A stretch of DNA of 64,000 bases from Ulva prolifera (GCA_023078555.1 CM041201.1:7757172-7821171), one strand, 5' to 3'; positions 31,797 to 42,294 are shown, numbered from the stretch's first letter. Notes: generated by a model from the letters alone, not told the origin. Numbers and translations: made by a program.

Positions 31797-32212
31797 CGCC
31801 GCGGTCTTGACGCCCGTGACCGACGCGCGGACATCCGCAAGTGGAAATTGGTGACGCTGTTGCCAGCCGCGTTCCTGACGTTGGCTGCCACCAGCTTCGG
31901 CACCAACCAAGCTTGGTGGTGGTTGTCGGCGGCGCCACTCTCCGACGACGACGTCTTGATGTCTCGCCAGCAGCAGCAGGCGGCGAAGTTGCGGAAGGGT
32001 GACAAATCGTCGGCGTTGCACACCCTGTCCGCCATTCTCACGCACGGAGCGGAGAGCGTGAAGGACCCCTCGAGCCGGACGTCATCGCAGGGCTCGACGT
32101 GCGCTTTTGGTATGTCGCGCTGCGTGCCATGGCGCACGTCTGCGGCACAGACGCCAACACATCCCAGGCGCCCGTCTCACTGGAAGCGGTAACGGTGTAC
32201 GCTGAGGAGTAG
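31797..32212 (+). pseudogene. Upstream part of PrimPol gene (N-terminal region)
   Basis: A coding-like frame reads DIRKWKLVTLLPAAFLTLAA and QAWWWLSAAPLSDDDVLMSR, shifts one base at a CCCC run near 32,069, then reads LEPDVIAGLDVRFWYVALRA and SLEAVTVYAEE to a TAG. The shift would be repaired by one base at the homopolymer. The position just before the primase domain suggests the N-terminus of the same protein. No domain was recognised. Confidence 0.45.
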
Positions 32213-32213
32213 G

Positions 32214-32915
32214 GTGCACCGCGCCATGTCTGCCAAACCAGGCACGCTGTTCGCCGTGGGCACTGTCGGAACTGTCCACCAGGCCACGAGGACAATACGG
32301 CTGGCTTTTCACGAAGCCTCGCATTTCTTCGAACTGCTTGACCCCCGGAAGCAGATGAACGGCTACATGGATGTCGAGCAGGCTGTTCCGGCGGGAATGG
32401 TAGGGGATGCTGAGGCGGTCGCGGGATTCCTGCGCGAACGGTACTGCTGGCTGCCTGCAGTCACGGAGTTCGCGGCCCAATTCCTGGCGGACCGCATGCA
32501 TGCGACGTCTCCGGAAGACATCACCTGGGTCGTCAAGTGCGGGGACATGCCGCATGGAGCACCCCCCGCGGAAAAGTTCAGCTGCCACATTGTGTTCAAA
32601 CATAAGCAGCGAATCGCTGGGTTTGAGCCCATGAAGATCACCATGGAGACCCTCATCGCCGCGCTGGAGGCGGTAATGCCCTGCTTCGGCCGGATGATTG
32701 ACAAGGCGGTGTACACCTGGTGGAGGTGCGCGGGCCCCCCGCCCCCTCGCGTCTCCTGGTCCTGCCTTGTGCCTCCCCCGACGTGTCTCCCAGCGTGCAA
32801 CACCGCGCGTGACTCTAAACTTGCCCAGTGCAGGTGCATGCGCATGCTAGGGTCGTCGAAAGCACAGGAAGTGGTGCGGGGCCGTGTCACCGCTCCGGCC
32901 AACGTGATGACGTGG
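32214..32915 (+). CDS. PrimPol-like archaeo-eukaryotic primase-polymerase
   Basis: The frame (first ATG at 32,226) contains ASHFFELLDPRKQMNGYMDVE, matching the eukaryotic PrimPol pattern of a Tyr/Phe-E-x-h-x-P strand followed by the catalytic DxE (YMDVE, near 32,365). About 65 residues later comes EKFSCHIVFKHKQ, the second active-site motif (SxH) in the order and spacing of PrimPol proteins. The final catalytic Asp motif should lie further on and was not found, probably beyond an intron that starts with gtgcgcggg near 32,726. Such enzymes prime DNA synthesis and extend the primer. Nearby zinc-cluster and helicase genes suggest a shared replication role. Confidence 0.65.
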
Positions 32916-32949
32916 TGAGGAACAAGGCTATAGTGAGGAAGATGTTCCA

Positions 32950-33285
32950 CTACAGAATCGGAGGATGCAGCAGAGCGAGAAGAGAGAGAGAGAGAGAGAG
33001 AGAGGGGAGGAAGAGGGGGGGAGAGACACGGGAGTTCGGGGCGCACATGTTGGATTGGAGGGTGAAAGACACGCTCCCATACTTCATCGCAACGCAAGCG
33101 GACGCCCAGTCCAGGGTTTCGCCGGCGGCGAGAACTTGTTGATGGGTCATCCACTCGCGCACGGGCACAAACGCAACCTCACATAGGTGGTGCAAGGCGA
33201 CGCTGTCCGAGACGGAGCTGTGCATGTCTCTGAAGATCGTCATTTGACGGTGGGTTCGAGGGTCCATAGTGATGTGGGATGGCAT
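32950..33285 (-). CDS. Possible minus-strand ORF, unrecognised
   Basis: The minus-strand frame opens with ATG and gives RTHRQMTIFRDMHSS, then HHLCEVAFVPVREWMTHQQV and SACVAMKYGSVSFTL, with good amino-acid composition. It ends in the CT-repeat complementary to the AG microsatellite. No family or duplicate is available for support. Confidence 0.25.
   Translation of the reverse strand: MPSHITMDPRTHRQMTIFRDMHSSVSDSVALHHLCEVAFVPVREWMTHQQVLAAGETLDWASACVAMKYGSVSFTLQSNMCAPNSRVSPPLFLPSLSLSLSLLALLHPPIL
32976..33025 (+). repeat. AG microsatellite
   Basis: An agagagag tract (about 32,980-33,002) grading into ggggaggaagaggggggaga purine-only DNA. On a purine-only strand this may form triplex DNA. Confidence 0.8.
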
Positions 33286-33289
33286 GTTC

Positions 33290-33830
33290 GATGCTGGTCA
33301 TTGAAATCTGATCTTTCATTGCAGCGTGCGTTGTGTCGATGCAGTGCTTGTAGTGTGGTGCATCACTGCAAGCGCTCCCGCAAGGACCTCACCTCCGTGT
33401 GTATGCTCACGCCCGTTCCCCGCATGTCTGCAGAGGTCGTCCAAACACCAAGGTGTGTATCCCTGAAACTTGGTTGTGTTTTCGAGCATGATCATACTCA
33501 TACTCTATCTCAGCATACTCATGATCATACTCTATCTCCTTCTGTGCACCCTGCCGGAAAACCTGCGGCGTGTTCCTCACCAGGAGCGACTGCTGGTGCA
33601 CTGGTGTGGGCTGCATCACCGAGGCACAAGTGCTTCTGGACCAGGGGGACAGGTCCCCAAGGAAAGCTAGTTGTTAAAGACAAAGCGCCACATCACTGGG
33701 GGCAGCTCGTCAAGGACCGCGGCTGCGGCAAACAGGTCCTTGCGGCAAGAAACGGCGAAACATCGAGGCAGCGGCCACGCACAGCAAAGCCAGGTACATG
33801 CCGAGCAGTACGCAGAGGCCCGCTGCTCGA
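33290..33830. other. No gene seen; short tandem catgatcatact repeats
   Basis: CATGATCATACTCATACTC occurs at about 33,487 and again in shortened form at 33,518. Open frames across it disagree with each other and are not supported. Confidence 0.35.
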
Positions 33831-33854
33831 CATCTATAAACGCACGCTTGCGGC

Positions 33855-34890
33855 AAAGCAGGCCGCAATTACTCGCTGTTGTTGGATGATGGTGCTTGTA
33901 AGATTAGCGAGCTGGTGGATATGTCGTCAGACGAGGAACCTGTCACAGACGTGGCAACTCTCAGTCTCGACGAAAGGTGTCAGCGGACTATCCGCATTAT
34001 GTGTAAATTTTTTTAATTTTCAGAGGACATGTTCGACCTCATGCTCCCGGTAGCGTCAGTACCGGGGCCTGCGGAAGTTGGCTCCGAGTACGCCCGGGAC
34101 GACTTCATGACGCAGTGTAGGCAGTACGTACACCATGCCGGTGAGTGCTATATTAGACTATTTAGGTTCTACACCATCAGGGCACTGGCCCTGGCGTGGC
34201 GCTGGCTTGCCAAGCTGCGCGGAATAGATGCGCTGCCTCTTGTCCCGCGGTTGCGCTCGACAATTGGAGTACCGGCCACAATCTACCACTACAAGCAGGT
34301 TTCCGGGGGGAAAGCCAGCACTGACTGCCTACGCAGACTACTTCCCGGGCGGGCATTCCCCCCTCGTTGTTGAGAAGGTGCACGCCCCCAACATCGCAGG
34401 GCCACATCCCCCGGGCGATACACCTGTGCCATCGCAACCCGCGGCTGCCGCAGAGCTACAGGCACCTGAACATGCTGTTGGGCCCTCCGGGGCCACCTCG
34501 CCTGCCAGGGCCAATTCGCCTGCAGGGCTTGGCGTACCTGCAGACGGCGCTGCCGGGCCTGTACAACAGGGACCAGGAACCAAGACTGTTAGTGCGCTCC
34601 ACCACCATGCTTGCATCCAGCAATTTCCTACCCGACTAAGGCACACGATGGCTCCGTGCACTCACGGCAGCGTGGCAAATAGCTCCCTCTGTTGCAGAGG
34701 TACAAGTCAAGTCCTTCGCCCCGCTCTTGTGGCTATTTCACTTCTTGTGGCTAGGCAGAATGCCTGAGTGGGTGGAGAAAAGCGACTTTTCAGACATGTA
34801 CACCTTCAATGACCCAATTTGTGCCGTGTACCTTCTGGCGCGAGCGGCGTACCAGCGCCGCCTGGAGATGCCGAGCGGTTCGATATCCCA
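33855..34890 (+). pseudogene. Degraded unrecognised gene, several frames
   Basis: Coding-like blocks follow one another on the same strand: ISELVDMSSDEEPVTDVATL near 33,900; MFDLMLPVASVPGPAEV and FYTIRALALAWRWLAKLRG (34,029-34,310); then, after a shift at GGGGGG near 34,310, KPALTAYADYFPGGHSPLV with a Pro/Ala-rich tail; then AEVQVKSFAPLLWLFHFLW and RMPEWVEKSDFSDMYTFND with YLLARAAYQRRLEM (34,680-34,880). Together they look like one protein broken by indels. I do not recognise it. Confidence 0.4.
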
Positions 34891-34899
34891 CAGGCGAAG

Positions 34900-35335
34900 G
34901 TAGGGGAGATGTGCAAAGCCATAGACCCCCCGCCTCCTGATGGTGTGCTCACTCCCCGTCTGCTGCCCTTTTTTTGGGAGTCATGCATTCCGTGTCCACC
35001 GCGGACGTGCCAAAGGCCACCGCGTCCGTGCATAAGGTCCACATGTGTTATTGGCCGTGTCGCAGAGGTGATGGAAGGGGGTTATAAGAGGTGTCGGTGC
35101 ACCTTTTTTTTGTCCAACCCCCCGGCACGTCGTGTGGGCATGGGCTGCTTTCATGTCTGGCCTCTCCCCTCATCGTGTCAAACTGTGGACTGCCGGAAAG
35201 CTGACTCCCGCGGCGGCGGCGGTCGGGACCTCCAGGAGCAGGGAGAGACCAACATCCAACCTCCCTGATGACCTCTACCCACTGGTGGCGTGGGACTGTA
35301 TCAAAATGCACACTATGAACGTCTGGAGGGCATAA
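34900..35335 (+). pseudogene. Weak coding-like remnant
   Basis: Short blocks EMCKAIDPPPPDGVLTP, then in another frame LSPHRVKLWTAGKLTPAA and LPDDLYPLVAWDCIKMH, suggest the decayed end of the preceding gene. Runs of T and C interrupt it. No homologue is available in the window. Confidence 0.25.
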
Positions 35336-35456
35336 AGGAAAAGCAACTCGAGCCATCTCAGTCAATAGCCCGGCACATTGGGGACTGGTGTCAAGCGGCG
35401 TAGGCCAACACAAATGGGGTGCCTTCCCGGCTGGTGTCCTAGCTGACTTCGCAATC

Positions 35457-36640
35457 AGTCATGGTCTCCCCAGAGGCCCTTGGGCCTAGGGGTCAGTCAT
35501 GGTCTCCCCAGAGGCAGTCATGGTCTCCCCAGAGGCCCTTGGGCCAAGGGGTCCTACCGGCACCAGGGGCAAGTGTCAAACATGTGGGAATTTTTACGTG
35601 GCGCCACGAGTCTACGGAGCGCGTTTGTATCGACGCGCTCCGCGAGACTATGCGGACAGACTGTGATTATGTTTTATGTTACGTCTGGCTTGTGTGATTT
35701 ATTACATAGCGTAAATGCGACATTGGTAGTGTCCCATAAGAGTATGCCCAAAGCGTTGCCTATTCTCCATTGTAGTTACGGGTTGTACACTACACGAAAA
35801 ATTGCAGGTCAAATTGCCAGCCATTTTTATTTATGTTTCCCCTGATTTTATGAATGTTGTGATATGGGACATTACACACTCTAGGCAGTTTACGGAAAGC
35901 ACGCGCAATCATCGTCGGCACAAGCGTGTCTACGAGTGACAATGATGCGGTGGAACGAGCGATCGTCTCGTGCATTTCCGACTTATGCATGCCACTATCA
36001 GCTCCGAAACTTCGAAATGGCGGATCTCATTGCGGCAAAGGGATGAAAACACGCAATGAATAGGGATGGCCTAGACCGCTATACGGGTTTATACCGGTAT
36101 ATGGGTATAGGGTATATATACCGGTTTAAGTTAAAAATCAACAGAATAAGGGTTATAATCTCGATATGTCGGTACACCCTTGAGAGGGGTATATTGAGGT
36201 TGCAATCTACCCTTGCAGAACATTGTTCCCCCCAGCAAAGGGGGTATAGTGGGGCCGCGGTGCGAGCGCAGGTGCAACCACAGTTGCATTAGTACGTTTC
36301 GTGATGAAGTACGTTACGGAAAAGACGCGTATGGTATGTCGATTCCAATCAGGGGGGGTTTTAAAAGTTCTTTGGGGTAGGCAAGTGACAGGCGTCGCAA
36401 GGCACATCCCAGCGCAGGTCCACCGGGACAACACTAGGCACGCAGCGGGGAACGTGGAGAGGGCGTCTCACAAGGTATATATGTTGACAAGGCAGCTCGG
36501 AAGGTTGGACAACATGGCATACGGTCAGTGACTTTACTTTACAGGCACGTACATTCGAGTATTCGTCCCCAGATCGACTCGAATCATTGTCGAGGAATCG
36601 GAGTTGCAGATGATCGATGTAATGTTGCTCTGGTATGCTG
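35457..36640 (+). repeat. Dispersed repeat R, copy 1
   Basis: It is colinear with 53,928-56,305 apart from an insertion there. The start holds three tandem copies of CAGTCATGGTCTCCCCAGAG. The centre (36,070-36,130) is rich in ATACCGGTAT palindromes around a TATATATA core, followed by GGGGTATA repeats. The remainder (36,230-36,620) is G-rich. ORFs are short and not conserved in frame. It looks like a non-autonomous element; no terminal repeats were identified. Confidence 0.7.
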
Positions 36641-37211
36641 ATCGTTTCTGATTTCGTGCAGTGGTACCGCGACAAGGCACGGCGTGGGCGTCGACCCCAC
36701 GGCGTATGCCAATAACGTAGAATTCCATCTTGACGGTGACTTCTCATAGCTAATCCGTGTGATCCGACTAGGGATTTTGTCGCGGGGCCGTGCGGGACGC
36801 CTATGTGCAAGCTGAAAGCTTACGAAAGGTCATCGGCACGGCGAACGATGTCGACGCGTCTGCTTGCTGACATCTTCGTCGTCAACAAGGCAACGCAGTC
36901 TACATCTGGGTAGCGACGCCAGTGGGTTGAAGGAATCGATAGCGGAGGTCGGCCTTATTTCTGGAGCGTGACGACCACAACGAGGTGCACCGTGTTGCTA
37001 GACATTAAGTGCTCGAGGAGCGCGATGGGAAACTGATTTTATACCGCTGTCCGGGTAATGGAAGATAGATTATTGTCGAGGACTATAATTTAGAAGGTAA
37101 ATTCGTAAATTGATTCCGGAAAGCTTCATATCTTTCCGAACACTGGTGTCACAGCGCCAGCTGCTGTAGGCCCAGCATAGTCACAAGCTCTACACAGCGT
37201 GGGGCACTAAG
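36641..37211. other. No gene seen
   Basis: Unique sequence without a supported ORF. AT-rich palindromic stretches lie around 37,060-37,120. Confidence 0.35.
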
Positions 37212-38080
37212 ATGGGCAAGGCGTCGTGTCGATCAAAAAGGGTATGCCTGGCCCAATTAGGAACCAACTGCCAACGGGATAATGGGTACAAAGGAGCGCC
37301 GGGAGACTTTGACTCGCCATACTTCCCGGTGGAGTTTCCGTGGGCCGGGGGGTGCGGGTCGGCTGTGCCCACGAGGGCAGGCCACATGCGCCTCTCGGCC
37401 TTACGCCGGAAGCAAGTTAGTAGGCACTTTGTCACTTGTAGGCATAGTATGTCAAAAAAGCTTGAAGCCAACGGTTTCTTCCATAAGCATTTTACTTTGC
37501 ACACCAGCAAAAAGCCCCTGCTCGTGCCAGTTGTGAGTGCGGCCGGTGGTGGCTCAAGTCCCGTGCCCGGTGTGAAACAAGCACCGGTTAATGTGGACGA
37601 TCCATCGGCACCGCAGGTACACGGTGGCACAGGTGTGAACCGGGCGGGGTGGTCGAGCTATAGTAGTGAGACTAGTGGCACTGGTGGAGCGCAAGAAGTG
37701 AGCACCCTCGACGAATTGGCCAGTGCGCGTGCTCATTGTGATGTTCACAACATCGGGCCATGTGTACGGTTTCATGTACGTCACATGGAGCCAGCTACAC
37801 ATGAGCACTGTGAGTAGAATCCATGAATTCCACGACACGCTGGCGGGACATAGTCATGCAATTGCATGTACGAGACTCCGTGGTGATTTTCGTGACACCT
37901 ATCGTCCAACATGAGGGTATGAATCACGGATACCACGACACGGACAACGACGGGGCATGGAAAGTGCCAGATGACAAGCGGACCACATACATCCTTAGAG
38001 CAGTGGAGGACCCCCAACTCCATGACATTTTGGCAGTGGTGGGTGCAACTCCAGGCTCACCGATGTATTTTCATTCCTGA
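37212..38080 (+). pseudogene. Family X copy 3, exon 1 remnant
   Basis: It shares protein motifs with X1 in the same order: FDSPYFPVEF (X1 VDSPYFRINL) and VPDDKRTTYILRAVEDPQ followed by HDILAVVG (X1 LPDHRTTFFIAAVENPTF, EDILAVVG). An ORF of 201 codons (first ATG at 37,212) is broken at TAG 37,815, then the frame resumes at 37,823. Nucleotide similarity to X1 is low, so these are old paralogues. Confidence 0.55.
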
Positions 38081-38203
38081 GGTATGATGATGTCCTTTTT
38101 GCACTTTGGTGGTTTGTGAACTCAGTATTCCAATGAGTATGCGAATTGACCAGCAATGCAGCAATGTAGCCGTAGTCACCGGTCAAGGAGCACACGACAA
38201 CGC

Positions 38204-38769
38204 ACCGTATGTACAAAACAATTGTTCTGTCAACATACTACATTGCGTTGTCCACATCAATAGACAACTCTGTGTAGATGGCAGAAAAGCTCATCAAGAT
38301 CGAACGGTCATTCCAAACGGAGTCTCAGGTGCATGACAAAACAAGCGTCGCCCTGGTAAGATGTTGGGAGGGGGGTTGAATAATCCGATGGGTGGAGGCA
38401 ACCGTCGCGGGAGCATACCCAACGTAGCAGGCATTAAAGCCATCGATCCTGTGACCGTCGCGGCTCTACTGGTACGCTTGCGCTCATTGTTGATGTATAT
38501 ATGAAGCCCAGCCATATCATTGGCAAAACGATTGATTTATACTAATTATATTGGCAATTGCCATTTGCAATGGTTGTGGAACACAACGGTTTAATTCCAA
38601 TTGTGTGTAGGGCGCTTGCTATCGCTACCAATGTCAGTAATGAATGGACAGTGACCGAGCTAAACTCGCCTTGTCTCGGCGCATACCCTTTGCGGGCGAT
38701 GACCATTTTGACGGACGAAAGTCAGGTGAGATCCGTGAAGCAACACCTTGACTTCTATGACCGCCCTAA
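38204..38769 (+). pseudogene. Family X copy 3, distal part before the Harbinger insertion
   Basis: Over 90% like 50,884-51,451 (X4). It includes GGGGLNNPMGGGNRR-like coding at 38,370-38,500 and RAMTILTDESQVRSVKQHLD (38,690-38,750), equivalent to X1 RSMTILRPTDEAQHVKQHCD. The reading is interrupted at 38,769 by the 811-bp element. Confidence 0.65.
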
Positions 38770-38962
38770 GGCCGTGTTCAGTGGACTGACCTCGGTCAAT
38801 AAAAAAGTTGCAAAAGGCCTGAACGAAGCATGAACTATACATACAAACATCATTTCAGTACTTCTGGACCGGCCGTTTGTCCATATTTGATGTCGTTTAA
38901 AAGTTATTTAATGATGCGTGATGTGACCCACGAATGTGTCCGGTGGGGTATGTGACCCCCCC

Positions 38963-39005
<43 letters not shown>

Positions 39006-39580
39006 ATACATTGCCTGGACGCATGTCGGCGGACGCGGACGAGGTCGCGAGCTAGGACGCATGCCCTCAAGAAATCGTCAAAACGGGCTCTGACCATGGC
39101 CAAGCTAATTTATATTGTTCCTAAATTTTTTATTAAGTATTATAAACTTCTGCTCGTCGTCTCCGATCGTTCTTTTGATTGTCTGTTTCCGATTATCATC
39201 TTGTCTGCGTCTACCAGCAAGGGACACCTCTCTCGCAAGCAGTAAGAGGTTCTGTTTGATAGTTTCTTGTGATATCACTGTTCATGTACTCGTGTATCAT
39301 GATATCGTCCTCACTATCAGACCAGGACAGCGCACGCTGTGTCATCATGCACAGCCCCGAAATTCATATCGATGCACTCTCGAACAACACCATACATCAA
39401 TATGTATTACGCAGGGCGTGTTTAAGTGTTTTCAGCGTGCTTGTAGTTGTTTTCGCAATCGTGGTGATATGCGTTCTCATGACGCCATTCGCCACTGAAC
39501 ACAGCACGCAATGCGACCGGTCACATCACCCACGTCCGCCCCATGCGTCCTATTTCAGGCGCACCCCACTGAACACGGCC
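38770..39580. mobile_element. Harbinger/PIF-like non-autonomous element with TAA duplication
   Basis: The 811-bp insert has terminal inverted repeats of 15 perfect bases, GGCCGTGTTCAGTGG, continuing weakly inward, and is flanked by TAA at 38,767-38,769 and 39,581-39,583. A 3-bp TWA-type duplication with GGCC-starting ends is typical of PIF/Harbinger. The related X4 copy has the uninterrupted site GCCCTAAAGGG at 51,445-51,455. No transposase or Myb-like ORF is inside, so it depends on an autonomous partner. Confidence 0.85.
38956..39004 (+). repeat. Homopolymer C9-G40 tract
   Basis: Nine C followed by forty G within the Harbinger-like element. It can form quadruplex DNA, and the length is likely to be unstable or approximate in assembly. 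Confidence 0.9.
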
Positions 39581-39583
39581 TAA

Positions 39584-39886
39584 AGGGGGGGTCATCATGT
39601 GGCTACAAACAGCCCTTGCCTCGGCTTCCCCAGAAGTGTGTCGGTCGGATTTTTTTGGATGAGTGGGTTGGGGTTCCGTTTTGCTATTACGCCACAACGC
39701 TATGTATGGCTGCAAACCGCAGTCGTGCGGCATGGCACGACCGGTGGGGCAGAGTTTGTTGACTCTGATGCAGTACAGGTAGGCATGGCATTTTGTTGTA
39801 ATGGCCAAATCTATCTGCTCAGAAGCACACCTATTCCAGAAAAGCAGGCACCCATTGTGGATGCATGTGTATGTATGTCAGGCTAG
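39584..39886 (+). pseudogene. Family X copy 3, terminal part after the insertion
   Basis: It resumes with HVATNSPCLGFPRSV and YVWLQTAVVRHGTTGGAEFV, then DSDAVQVGMAF, equivalent to X1 VWLQTAVLRHGTTGG. It matches X4 51,455-51,690 at over 90% but diverges after MAF. Frame shifts separate the blocks. Confidence 0.6.
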
Positions 39887-39889
39887 TGC

Positions 39890-40439
39890 CTTGCAAACTT
39901 GAGCCGGCCGAAAGTATACCAAAGAATACCTCAGAGTGCCAGCATGTACCACGTCACAGCTGTGCACATGAGCTGCATGCATACAGCTACATGTGCGTAA
40001 TTCCACATGCCCAAAAGTGCCACTAGCATTTCTCAACATGTATACTCTCGCATGCCAATCCCATGTATCATGCCACCTTATGCCATAGCCTATTGGCAGT
40101 GCGAAGTGCCAGCTCAGTACATGACACGTCATGCATGCGGCACATGCATACCCCTGATCTGCGCTTGCGCACGCCAAGGGTGCAGCGTCAAAGACCATGC
40201 CAACCAATCTACGTCTGCGTATCCATGCAACACGATGTTGCTGCATTGAATTGACGAAGGATGATACATGCCAAATCCCAATGCCCGCAGAAGATCGCCA
40301 GATCTCGTGGGATGCTGCACCCTGATCCGCACAGAGATCAACGAGCAACGCGATTCCCCAGTTCCATAGAGCTTTCAGTAGCGCGGACAGCAAAAAGCAG
40401 GGATCGGCCTGGGCACATATATTCCAAGTGTTTTGCAAG
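39890..40439. other. No gene seen
   Basis: Rich in GCATGC, CATATG-like and CACATG words. ORFs on both strands are short and unsupported. Confidence 0.35.
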
Positions 40440-40786
40440 TGTCACAATGCATGAGCTTGCGGGCAGCAGTGTGGTGACATGTGCACCCATGCACGGGCGA
40501 TCCGCGGATCCAGTGCAGGGTGTAGCCGCCAGCCGGGATTGTCTCGATGTAGTGAGGGAGATCCTGCGAGGGTTTCCCGCCGTAACCTTGAGTGTTCAGT
40601 GTGCATATAAGGATGTGCACACTATGATCTGTAACCATTCTTCTTACTGTCTCACGGTATTAGCATCTTCCCATCAGTGTTTCATCGGTTCTACCTCTGT
40701 GCGCAGAAGGTATGGAACACTGGCCTCCTGACCTGACCTGACGTAAGACCGCGCGTCTGACTTGAGCGAATGATGCATTTCTGACA
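40440..40786 (+). mobile_element. Copia-family solo LTR without matching flanks
   Basis: Same TGTCACAATGCATGAG...TTTCTGACA ends and internal GCATATAAGG box (40,603-40,612) as the other LTRs. The 5-bp flanks differ (gcaag and ggcca), and neither a primer site nor a polypurine tract adjoins. This points to recombination between different insertions, or a flank rearranged after insertion. Confidence 0.85.
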
Positions 40787-41280
40787 GGCCACTCACATGC
40801 CTAGCTGCCATGGAACCATCCTGGTTCAGGGCCTTTGTAAGATCATGACATGACCGTTGTGGACATGACAGGCTCATCTGCCGGTCCGACACAACGTCAA
40901 CTGGAACGTCTCGGCCTCGATCAGCGGCAAGAACTCTGCATATGATCACCTGCTTTCTCACCGAACCCAGTATGTGTGTCGTGAGATGGCACCTCACGCT
41001 AGCGCAGGCATGTGGTCACAATGCATGAAACCCATGCATTGAGTCATGATGTACAGTCATACACAGGTGCCTGTCATGACACATGTCATGGCACACTTGT
41101 ATATATTAAGATCCTCGTGCTTCACGAAGATCTCCAAGTCAGAATCCCACAAGATACATACACGTGGCGCTTGCGCCGCACACACTTGTATGGTCACACA
41201 CTCTATTGCATTTCACAAAGTCAGCTTAAAAAAGGTCATGCACCTAATCATGCACGCGAACACAAGTGACCTCAGCTTAT
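40787..41280. other. No gene seen; TGTCATGACA palindromes
   Basis: The segment 41,020-41,100 is rich in ATGACA/TGTCAT inverted words and GTATATATTAAG. No supported coding. Confidence 0.35.
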
Positions 41281-41659
41281 GAGGCCGCCTGTGCGACAAG
41301 TTACAACCATCCGCCAGATCGGGCAGCCGCACGCGGCGCGGAGACGCGGTGCGCTTGCGCGCCGTCAGACTCAGCTGTGCACGTCAAAATGTACACAGGC
41401 ACGGACAGCTCAGTCCCGGCGCCCCTCTAGTTACACACTGTGGCGGCTATGTCAAGATGCTGCACATTATCGCGCACAATCTCGGGATGAGATCCAGCTT
41501 TCAGTGTGTCGATCTCTGGCTCGCACCACGCCACGCCCGCCCATGGGGCAGCATCGTGCGCAGCCTCCCTCAGAGATCCTCATGCACCACGCACTGCGCA
41601 CAGAACACTGTCAAACACTCACGCATTTCAGCGTGTCACCACAAGTCACTGGGGATCCC

Positions 41660-41900
41660 TCACTTATTGGGGATTCCATCAGATGACTGCGTAGGGTGCG
41701 CAGCATCTTGGCGAGGCCAGCCATAGCAGGGGGTAGTCCTGGGCGCATCACAAGCAGTATTTATACTGCGCGCTTGCTGGGTCCGACACAGTTCGCACTG
41801 GTTCGGATGGGGCGCTTCTATTGAGCATTTCTTCCATCTTGTCCTGCGTACACGCATCCAATCTCTGTTTATTGTCGCCGCATAGGTCCTCGTGCCTGGC
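41660..41900 (+). repeat. Gypsy-type LTR promoter remnant
   Basis: Homologous to 60,345-60,560: GGCGAGGCCAG, CCTGGGCGCA, TATTTATACxGxGCGCTTGCTGGG and GGGGCGC occur in the same order. The TATTTATA at 41,758-41,765 is the likely TATA box. A primer site was not found after it, and gag remnants lie 5 kb away, so the element is rearranged. Confidence 0.6.
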
Positions 41901-41949
41901 CGTAAGTCCACGCTTCCACTGTCAATCTTTCCAAGGTACTCCGCTCAGA

Positions 41950-42233
41950 GACCAGGGACCTCGCGTCCTAGACAATGTGCTTCCTACCTTCCGGGCCGTT
42001 GCCCCTCGCCACAACAGCATCGTTGCTCCATTCTTGGTGTTGCTCGCCCTGCCGCAAAAACTCATTTGAGAGATCGAAGCCTAGGATTTTCAGCCTTACG
42101 TCTCCTTTCAATGTTCCGACCATGTGCTCCGGCGGGGAATGCACGTCCGGTGAAATTTTCGACAGCGGCATCAGTTGCCGCTCATGCACGATGATGTAGT
42201 TGATATTGCTGAGGGATTCATGCCATCTCCATA
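41950..42233 (-). pseudogene. DDE transposase-like C-terminal remnant
   Basis: The minus-strand frame reads LWRWHESLSNINYIIVHER, then SKISPDVHSPPEHMVGTLK, KGDVRLKILGFDLSNEFL. The string SP-D-x-H-x-P-P-E-x-x-x-G-x-L-K resembles the third catalytic site of DDE transposases of the IS630/Tc1 type (SPDLNPIE...LK). Just upstream another frame reads VPFIGPSLTTAVTQFYYGDG, needing a shift near 42,213. The assignment rests on one motif. Confidence 0.35.
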
Positions 42234-42294
42234 GTAAAACTGGGTGACAGCCGTCGTGAGTGATGGCCCTATGAAGGGCACGAGGTCGGTTGTG

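Noticed and set aside
34139-34165. A 25-base GT...AG segment as a tiny intron
   Set aside because: The ORF reads straight through it, and removing it would break the frame.
36520-36550. A 16-21-base GT...AG segment in repeat R suggesting miniature introns
   Set aside because: The length difference between R copies is a 5-bp TTTAC duplication, and no coding frame is restored by removing it.
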